The position numbers and the translations under genes were made by a program. A stretch of 64,000 nucleotides of DNA from Desarmillaria ectypa (Eukaryota > Basidiomycota > Agaricomycetes > Agaricales > Physalacriaceae). This document shows positions 55,889-64,000 of this stretch, one piece after another. The notes beneath the pieces are model-generated. The model made no database searches. It was not told where the DNA came from and was given only the letters and a program-made list of their open reading frames with translations. Position 1 is the stretch's first letter, and every line of letters starts with the position of its first letter. The stretch spans positions 1,984,001 to 2,048,000 of the forward strand of contig JAUDYN010000005.1 of NCBI GenBank assembly GCA_030407005.1, given 5' to 3'.

Positions 55889-58255
55889 TCACATCGTCGT
55901 ATTTCCAATGTTCTCCTTTTTCCATGTTTCGTAGCACTCCAAGGTCACGGTTGCCATGAATCCTGGGATACATTGCTCCGTTCCAACCCAGTATTGCATC
56001 AAACTCTGTATCTCTTCCGGCGCACCCTCACCTTGAGCCACAAGTTGCATGTTCACACCACTAGCACCTTTTTCGGGTGAGAAGACGAAACTTGCGTTTA
56101 AATCATATAGCGACGTGACTCTGACTTGGCCATTTGGGTAGAAGGCCAGCTTCACGCCCAGAATTGACGCGATGGCCTCCCGGAACTCGGCAGACTTTGA
56201 CTGGAATATCTATTTAACTGTGAGAGGAAAGAATAAGATGATAGGATACTCAGTGGCGTACTTGTTGTAACCTCAAAAGCCTTTTCTCCTTCCGCGAAAC
56301 AAGCTCTTCTAAATCTGCCTTTTCTTTACTGACAAGCTCCCAGCTCTCTCTGGGAACCAGTTCTTCTCCGGGTTGTGCAGAGGTCGCCGCACCTTTATTG
56401 CCGCTTTCTTCTAGCTCCTTTAATCGCTTGATGAGTGCCTCGTTCTCTCCCTTCAGTCGGTCCATAGCGCTTTGCCGTAAATCTACCCAATCCTGCAGCG
56501 GATTTTCTTTCAATTGCAGAATTCGCACTCCCGGAGGAACGTGTCTTCCTCCAGCGATCTCCCCTCCAAGGTCAAATAGTTTTTGCTCGAGCTCGTCGAT
56601 CTTGTCGAGGTGGTGCTTATTTTCCTCCTTGTATTGAGCGAGAGCTGCATGGAGGGTAACATGTGCTTGTCAGGTATATAGTACAAAAAATACCTTCTTG
56701 GACTTGAACTCTCTGGTCTCTCTCCGCCTGAAGTAGATCTGCTCCTACAACGGAGCCACGAGACGCTATGAGGGCTTCCAAATCTAGCGTCAATTTGTCA
56801 TTGACGCCCTTATATTCTTCAAGTAGAGCTTCGGCGTGCTGTAACCGCTGCATCTGGGCTTCGTCAATGGCCGCGGTACCTTCTTTCATAGTCTCCTCTG
56901 CCGTAAAACTAGCCTAATATAACGTGAAGATGGCTCCAGACTTTGAAAGAAGTAGACCTTACCACCATCGCTTTTGAGAAGTCGACCTCCCTCTCAACCA
57001 ACTCCACTCGCCTTCGTTCCCGTTCAAGATTCTCCTTTAGGCCGCTCATATCCACTTCCAGAACCTTGATACGCTCCTTCAATCCTCCCTCACTTTCCCG
57101 TACTTCATTAAGCTCAGCCTCCCTCGCTATCAGCAATGCATTCGTAGCGCCGCTCTCTTCCAGTAGTTTGGCATGAGTTAGACGAAGCATTGACAAATTT
57201 TGAGTTACGCTGATAGGCGTACGCGAGGGTGACTGAGACACTTCCAATGACTTGTTTGCCCTAACAAGCACGATGAGAAAGGAGTTGATAAACATATAAA
57301 GACATACCATTCTTGTCTTTCCTGTCTTCCCGCTTCCACTTGGGCCTCTAACTCCACGACTTGACGTCGCAAGGCGTCCATATCCCGTAGTTTACGCTCC
57401 AAACCTCGCTTCTCCTCCTTCAATACTTCGATGCTTTGACTCCGTGCCTTCAGCACACGTAATTCCGCATTTTCTGACTCTAGTTGGCGAAGATAAGTGG
57501 CCTGTCGGCGCAGTTCTTCTCGAATAATTGTCATGTCTTCATTATCCTCTCGTCGTGGCGGCTCTTCTAAACTATTGATTGATTCCTGCAGATCACGCAT
57601 GGAGCGCAAACGTTCCTCTGCAAGCTCCTTTGTCTGCGTGAGCTCTTCTTCCAGAAGCTGAACCTGTCGCGTCAAAGTGGTGATTTTGGATTCCTGGGAA
57701 GTGCTTGTCTGCGACGTTGACCTTGATAGAGAAGAGTGAGAGTCCTGAAGATCTTCATATTGCTCTCGTAATGTCGTTAGGTTTGCCCGTAAAGAGCGCA
57801 GTTCCGCGTCGGTTTTTTTCTATACCTGATTAGAATGAACACAACTTTGAGCTGCAAAGCATACCTTTTCTTCTTCCCTCTCTTCCCTTTCACGTTCCTT
57901 CTCCTCGCGTTCCTCTGCTTCCCTGTCAGAAAACCACCGGCGATCCCTTTCAAGTCTATCCACGGTCAGGTCCCGCTCCCTCAGCTTGGTCTCGAGCTCC
58001 ATCTTTGTAGTCTGAAGAGTGGCGAGCTGTCTTTCGAGAGACGCGTGTGTCATAGTCGAAGAGAAAGCTTGGGAACGCTGTTGACGGTGAGCCGTGGAAA
58101 GGCGTGGGTCTTTGAAAGAGGTAAGGCTAGGATTCGGAAGACAGTGCTGGGCTCGACGAACCTCGCTCTAGTTCTGCAGTTAGCGAGTCCCGCTTTACAG
58201 CGGTCGACTTTGAAAAAAGAGGAATTTGGGATGAGGAGGAGCCATCTCTACTCAT
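55889..58255 (-). CDS. MAD1: Spindle assembly checkpoint protein MAD1
   Basis: Seven exons on the minus strand (58162-58255, 57865-58109, 57308-57819, 56963-57260, 56694-56913, 56262-56644, 55889-56209) join in frame to 690 residues. Nearly all of it is coiled coil, for example EREEKEREREEREEEK near 100 and LESENAELRVLKARSQS near 210. The C-terminal RWD-like domain is clear: FREAIASILGVKLAFYPNGQ, VRVTSLYDLNASFVFSP and YWVGTEQCIPGFMATVTLE, closely like Mad1 of other fungi and animals. Mad1 anchors Mad2 at unattached kinetochores and nuclear pores and so delays anaphase. A Mad2-binding segment should lie near residue 480-540 (PPGVRILQLKENP region). Where other Mad1 proteins have the Bub1-binding RLK, this one reads RLQ at about 581-583. 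The 5' end faces PPAT. Confidence 0.93.
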
Positions 58256-58675
58256 CGTTGTCAATGTTAACAAGGAAGAGGCGATTGGGTGGCGGTACCG
58301 CTGTTCACTTCCACGTGCAGCGCGATTCATGAATCGTAATTTCTCGTATATTTTTCTTCTCGGTACTCAACGAAGTATAGCGTATTTTTGTACCCACTGA
58401 TTTTGCCAGTAAATTTCTACTTTACCGTCTTATCACTGTTTGCCCGTCCACGGAGTCCATGAAAGCAAACAGTCGATTTTTTTTTTTTGATTGCGCCTCC
58501 AGTTTCTCTTGCCATCCTCATTTCCGATATGAAAAATGTTTTCTACCATTTTTCTTTTCGCTGCCGCGGAAAGACAACATAGAAAAAGTGGCTAGATGAA
58601 GCAATGATCTACGATCACGTCACCACTTTGACTCGCTCAAGGATATCATCACCCCAAAATTTGTCTGCCTTGACG
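58256..58675. promoter_or_regulatory. Divergent promoter region of MAD1 and PPAT
   Basis: 420 bp between the two start codons on opposite strands. It contains a run of 12 T (58477-58488), a type of poly(dA:dT) tract that often marks nucleosome-free fungal promoters. No TATA box was seen. Confidence 0.5.
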
Positions 58676-59752
58676 ATGTCCTCTGCGGTGCCCAATGCTC
58701 TCCTCCTAGCTTCTCTTCCTGATCTGTCGACGCCTCATTTTCTCTCACCGGTCATCGTCACTGCCACAACCAGCGCCCAGAAGCGGCTCGTCATTGCCCT
58801 GTATTCTCCTCTCTTCACCTCGCCCAGCAGTGACGTTACAGAGCCCCCCATTTCACACACAGAGCGGTGGGATGACATTCAACGGCTTTTAACCTTCGTG
58901 TACGTCCAGGCAACCAAAGCTGCCCAGGAGCTGGACAAAGTGCTGTTGGAAGTCGATGTGTTGCTCAAGGGGGTAAACGAGGGCATACCGGAATCTACAA
59001 TGGAAACAGATATTGTATTTCGTGTACAAGGAGGTGTGTATGTTATTACTTCAGCTTGGTGTCCTATTCGCTTACTCGGTGAACAGATGCACTCGCACCG
59101 CCGTTGTCGTCGCCTGTACCACAGTATTATGTCGCTCCAGACACGGAGGCCGAGCTCCATCATCAACCATTACCATCTTCAACACAAGATGTGTCCTATC
59201 CACCCATGTACCCTGTCACCGCTCTAGGCGGCACCTTTGATCACCTGCACGCAGGGCACAAAATCCTATTGAGCATGGGGGCATGGATATCCTGCGAGAA
59301 ACTCATCGTGGGTGTCACAGGTGACGAATTGCTCAAGAATAAAGCTTATAGACACGTCTTGGAAGACATACAGACGCGTAAAGACCGTGTCCGGAAGTTC
59401 TTGACCCTCTTTAGGCCTGGTCTCGTATACGACATTGTTGTTATCAGCGATGTGTACGGTCCAACTGGCTGGGATCCAAATATACAAGCATTGGTGGTCA
59501 GCGCCGAGACAATGAGCGGTGCGAAAGCTAGTAAGTGCCCTACTCTCGGAGTCAGGCATAGCTGATTCATGTCCAGTCACCTCTCATCGTGCAAGCCAGT
59601 CTCTGCCAGCACTGGAGATTTTCGTTATTGACGTTATCTCTCTAACATCATCCAAGCTTGACCACGAAGATCACGAACTCTTGAAACAGACCAAGATGAG
59701 CAGTACATTCATTCGAGAGTGGATTTCCAAGCAAGTAAATGGGGACGATTAA
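58676..59752 (+). CDS. CAB4: Phosphopantetheine adenylyltransferase
   Basis: Three exons (58676-59033, 59087-59530, 59577-59752) encode 325 residues. The C-terminal half is a nucleotidyltransferase: GGTFDHLHAGH at 167-177 (the HxGH box), VGVTGDELLKNKAY, a Lys/Arg helix RKDRVRKFL and the ISSTFIR-type motif as MSSTFIREW near 309-317. This is the enzyme that joins 4'-phosphopantetheine and ATP to dephospho-CoA, the fourth step of CoA synthesis; fungal homologues are monofunctional Cab4 with an extra N-terminal domain, as here (about 1-160, little conserved). The ATG at 58676 is chosen as the first one in frame before AVPNALLLASLPDL; an upstream ATG at 58604 in the same frame would add 24 residues. 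Confidence 0.93.
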
Positions 59753-60497
59753 TGTAACAGACGGGACAAGGAAGGGCACAAGAACTGGTACGTACGAAAG
59801 GTGTATGGATAGCGGTAATAGAAACGATGCTACGAAGCATGACTGCGGCGTACGAGGGAAAATGGGTCCAAGTTCCGAAGGCCTCAGGGCTTATTGATAT
59901 GACAGAAGCTAGACGAGGCTTCTAGTTCCGAAATGTTTCTGATACCTGAGATTAATTGGCTTGGCCTCCTCAGTTTGAATAATCCTCTTAACTACTGTGC
60001 GAAAAGGTACATTTTATCTCAAGCATAAAATGTTCTATCTACCACGGCTGACAGGAAAAGGTGCTTGTCACCGTATTAGTTCCCAACAAAGTCTGCACTT
60101 TGCGCGGATCACCATTTAACAGTACTTGTCCAGATCGCGTCGATAGATGGTATCATGTGAAATGTTCCCCCGCAATGATTTGTGGGGTTTTGCGGATTTA
60201 GGCAGCGGAACCGACGATAAAAACGTGTTCGAGTTGTGTATTTATTCGATGCCTCAATTCGCGTGCAGCTGTCGAGATAATGCGACTCTTCGGCAAGATG
60301 ATGTCGCGACGCGCCTTGGTGATTTATATTTAGGAACCCCGGGTGGATGACGTCGTGTGAATTCAGACACGTGTGTGCCGGACTCTCGGCGATTTGCCAA
60401 GTTACCAGCTACAGGACGACCCACTGACACGGACCATCACAGCAGCTTGCTCCCGACTCTCATCTCCCTACTACTCCCATCTTCACCATCTCTTGCA
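59753..60497. other. Intergenic region between PPAT and the WD40 gene
   Basis: 745 bp, both neighbours on the plus strand. It contains the 3' end of PPAT and the promoter of the next gene. A ttaTATTTA-type sequence lies near 60324, but too far from the ATG to be called with confidence. No further gene was seen. Confidence 0.5.
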
Positions 60498-62591
60498 ATG
60501 GCGAGAGGCCTGCCGCTGCTAACATCATCGACGCCGACTAACATCGCGTCCGCGGACGTCTGGATCGGGCATGTGTGAGTGCAGCTGCAGAAAGCTTTAT
60601 CCGTGTCTCTGACCCAGTTTCAGCCAATTGCGTGACCTCGTCGTGTGTCCAAAGGACCGCGGTATTCTCAACTATGTAAAGCAAAATGCTATCGTTGAAC
60701 AGAACATGATTGTCCCTGATTCGGTGCGTAATTGCCTTCTACGTCGCCACCATCGTCATTTACGCCCTCCAAGGTGCCACGCAATCTAGTACAGCTTCCA
60801 TTCACACCGAATACTCTCACATCTATGCAAATCCCAAACACTAATGATGTTCTCCTGGCTGCCGGTGGTCAAGAGGCTGAAATACATTTCTCCGCATACA
60901 AACCTTCCTCTTCCTCGCATCGTCGAGCGAAGTTGCAATGGCACTTTGAGGACAGCCTCCATGGATCCATTAACAACTCTGTATTTCTAACCTCCTTAAG
61001 CATGACTCAATCTCATGAAAGCAGCATTGAACCCCGCGTCGCAATCAGCAACAACGATGGGACTGTTAGGTTCTTCGATGTTCCTATCCGGACACGATAT
61101 CGCACCAAGTTGCAAGAAGTCGGCTGTCTTGAACTCAGGGTTCCTATCAACCACTGTGCGCTTCGATATATCCCTGCCATCCAGATTCCAATTAATATTT
61201 GGTAATCTAGCATCTATATCGCCTGATGGAAGAACGCTTCTCTCTGTCGGAGACACATCCAAGGTCTTTTTGCACCGACTGACGGGCGGATCACGGATCA
61301 ACATACAGCCAATTGCTACACTTCCCCTTCCTCCACCCGAGGCCTCGCCGCTCCCATATGCATCAACCGCATTAGTCGCATCATTCTCGACCTCTTTTTC
61401 TTCAGACGGCACCAAGTATGCCGTAGCATCTCAAGAAGGTGTTGTCGCAGTCTGGGATGTTCGAAGCACTAAACCGCTAAAGACGTTCTACACCGACAAG
61501 AATCGCGTACCACTGGGTTACGGGGGAGCAACTGGCTGGCTCTCAGACGATCCGTGGGAGTGGACACGCGGGAGCTGTAAAGCGCCCGGATGGAGCGTCC
61601 GCAATGTCAAGTTTGGACATGGAGGAAGGAATGGCCAGGGTAAAGAGCTCATGACATTCACCGAGGTGCGTTTCACTCGGACATATTGTGACAAAGCTCC
61701 GATCTCCATATTTTCCAGCACACTTCACTACTTCACGTTGTTGATGCCCGTACATTTGAGACGGAAGAAATTATCCATGTCCCTGGTTTTCCATCACCTG
61801 CAGTTCAATCATCTTCGCGTCCCTATGATGCGAATCGCCCCCACCAACGGTCTCCACGAAGACAATCAGCCCCCCGCGCCGCAAGGAGCGCCACACCACC
61901 TGTCACGAGCTACGAAGTTTTCGAACCGCCACCACCGCCGTCCTCTTTCATGTTCATGGCACTTGAAGATACATTCCGCATTCCCTCCGTGTCCCCTTCA
62001 ACGTCACAATCGCGTAGACGATCACGACGCCCGACATCTACAGACTTAAATTCGGCTCTGGAAGCTATGGATAGCAATGAAGATGATGATCTTGTTGTCA
62101 TACCGCCGTTGGGCGACAGGCAAGTAGAGAACGATGTCCAAACACTTTTGGGTCGACATGGGATACGCTCAAGACATACTGGCGAAGACTCCCGAGATCC
62201 TGTAGACTTCTATTATGGAGCCGCGAATGGTAATCAGGGTGGAGATGATGACATGGAAGTAGATGAGTTGGAGTCTGACTGCATCTCATCCCATACTCCT
62301 TCACGCTCCTCCTCACCTTCACCGTCTGTCCACATTAGTGCGCCATCGCGATATCCCTCGTTCTCTCCTGTAGGCACACCAAGAACGATTTCATTTCGAC
62401 AGCGACGTGGACACAATGAAAGGCCTCCGGAAATATCTTCGCAGGATGAGGACAACCACCTGGATATTGCTGGAACGTGTTTTGACCCTTCTGGTGCTTA
62501 TATCTACGTTGCCACGACAGAAAGTGTAGCGGAATGGAGCGTAAATGGAGCTGAGAAGAGGTGGTGGCTGGATAATGATTGTTGGGCATGA
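60498..62591 (+). CDS. WD40-type repeat protein with disordered insert
   Basis: Five exons (60498-60574, 60624-60723, 60774-61155, 61211-61665, 61719-62591) encode 628 residues. WD-like blades are seen in AISNNDGTVRFFDVPIRTRY, SISPDGRTLLSVGDTSKVFL, DGTKYAVASQEGVVAVWDVR and at the very end DIAGTCFDPSGAYIYVATTE SVAEWSV. Between the last two lies a disordered stretch of about 250 residues rich in Ser, Pro and Arg (ARSATPPVTSYEVFEPPPPP), with acidic patches. The start is LTSSTPTN...WIGHVQLRDL, then CPKDRGILNYVKQ. It resembles the fungal DUF2415 group of WD proteins, function unknown; this family name is from memory and not tested. Confidence 0.8.
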
Positions 62592-62746
62592 AATCTTAGG
62601 GGCTGTTATGGTTTGCTCTTGTACTCACGTTATTTGTCGTCGTTCTCAAGTTCTAGTCTTTGGGCATGCTTGTACAATTACTTTTGTACCACTAACATTG
62701 TGGAAAACGGATATCATGTAACACATCAATCAATGCTGTAAGCGTC

Positions 62747-64000
62747 TTAAGCCTTTACGGTACCGAATCTAAATGCCGGGCTTTCTTCGTTCAAGAATGA
62801 CCATGTCAACTCCTGCTTCCATCCCTTATCTTTCCAGTCGTTTAGGCTCTTGGGGAATTCGTCTATCTTCCCAGGAACGGAACTGTCATGAGCAATCAGG
62901 AATAAAATGTCGGGATGTGCATCCAGCTTGAGCAGCTTCTCTATTGTGGTGGTAGCTGTTTCAGGGTCAGCATACACGGACAATCCCGAGGGTATGCCTA
63001 GCATGGGACTGGTGCGAGATAACAGATCAAACTGCGCATCCGAGGATGACAAGAACTGCTTTGGGCAAACAGAGGATTTGGCAGAGTCGATGACGTGTCC
63101 TGGGCAAGGGCAGCGCGCATGAAGGGTCGCGGTTGGTCTGAGTTGACCTGGATGATGGCAGCAGTCGCCGCCGAGCAAGACGAATGTTGTCGAAGTTACC
63201 CGTGCAAGACCAGATATATGGCCCGGATGGTGCTGCAGATAATGTCAGTTCCAGTGAAAATTAAGTATTCAATGATACGAACCCCGGGTGTATCTAGAAT
63301 ATAGAAGCTACCGTCACCAAAGTAGTCCACAGCAGCTAGATCGGCAATGCGAAGGGTGCTATCTTCAAAGAAAATCTCTGTAACTTTGCGGCCCCTGCCA
63401 ATGAGACGGCATCAGTCTCTTTATTCGTTCACGTAAAAGTAATATGTTACGCACGCGAGATCACTTTCCACGAGCGTCGCGTCGGGGAATTCGGGATATG
63501 TTCGTAAATCAGTCCCTTGACCAACAAGAAGTTCTGTCGTGGGAGGGAAAGTCGCCATATCGCCTGATGGCCGAAGCCATAAGTACAAGGCACGATCTCA
63601 TATCAGCCAACCTACCGGTATGATCTAAATGGGAATGACTACATTAACTGGTGATTAACGAGATCCCTCCTTGACAGTGAAAATAAAGTGGATATCGCTT
63701 ACCTCCAGATGACAGCTTTAATACTCTCTAGGTCAACACCACCAGCAGTTAGTTTCCCAGCGACATCACCGTCCACCACCAAGGAATACGGCCCCATTGA
63801 GTTCCAAATCTCTAACAGCCCCTGTACAGCTGGAGAGAGATTCTCCTGGTCTTTGCGAATCCCAAGATCGAACATGACTCTCCCCTTGACAGGATGTTCA
63901 ATCAGGAAGGCGTATATGGGACCGTACGCGCCTTCGAATCCATCGAGGACAGGTTGTAAGAAAAATGAAGCAGGAGAGAGTGTCGCGTCGGTGCCAACAT
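62747..64000 (-). CDS. Metallo-beta-lactamase-fold hydrolase, 5' end beyond the window
   Basis: Minus-strand exons 63703-64000 (incomplete), 63616-63638, 63455-63563, 63283-63394 and 62747-63232. The zinc motif HxHxDH is HSHLDH, encoded by the 23-nt exon; further ligands are in HHPGHISG (His of the third motif) and in the GDCCHHPG stretch. The beginning reads VKGRVMFDLGIRKDQE, typical of fungal lactonase-like MBL proteins that hydrolyse lactones or esters. The substrate is unknown. The C-terminus is DELTWSFLNEE-like, with IAHDSSV near the end. Its 3' end converges on the WD40 gene with 155 bp between the stops. Confidence 0.88.

Overview
The window looks like nuclear DNA of a basidiomycete fungus, probably a mushroom-forming agaricomycete. 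The genes are split by many introns of about 45-60 bp with GT..AG ends, they sit close together on both strands, and their products are fungal. Two single-copy gene blocks flank about 43 kb of nested, mostly dead LTR retrotransposons.

Left block (about 500-6700): a glycosyltransferase-like protein, the F-actin capping protein beta subunit, the cyclophilin PPIL3 (minus strand) and an atypical G-protein alpha subunit. Right block (about 53070-64000): a YMC1-like mitochondrial carrier built from 13 exons including micro-exons, an unrecognised small protein (minus), the spindle checkpoint protein MAD1 (minus), phosphopantetheine adenylyltransferase, a WD40-type protein and a metallo-beta-lactamase-fold hydrolase that runs off the window (minus). 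I see no operon-like or pathway cluster. These are housekeeping genes.

Centre (8502-51895): Ty3/gypsy chromoviruses of several related subfamilies, one Ty1/copia element, solo LTRs and a 1.36-kb repeat of unknown class (called X here). Order of insertion can be read from 5-bp target duplications and interrupted reading frames. Element F (5' LTR 9172, 3' LTR ending 51682) is the outer shell. Inside it lie two truncated minus-strand elements and D (5' LTR at 12595). D was hit by copia (14072-18750, TSD GGTCC), by the youngest element A (19015-27468, TSD CAAAG) and by X1. X1 was hit by B (TSD CTGCA), and the 3' LTR of B was hit by X2, after which recombination between X2 and X1 inverted the DNA between them. 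C (40003-48353) and E (to 50544) follow.

The gypsy elements share a layout: LTR, a 13-nt primer site, an unusual extra ORF with an N-terminal membrane segment (ORF1), gag with a CCHC knuckle, protease, then RT-RNase H-integrase-chromodomain. They have no tRNA-type primer site. The 13 nt next to the 5' LTR are instead complementary to a 13-mer inside the LTR, 34-35 nt downstream of a TATA box, and the pairing is kept by compensatory change between subfamilies. This is the signature of Tf1-type self-priming. Decay of the elements is almost entirely CpG to TpG/CpA, which suggests cytosine methylation. Element A is the only nearly intact copy.

Exon coordinates were worked out by hand from splice signals, reading frame and family resemblance. 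No database search was run.
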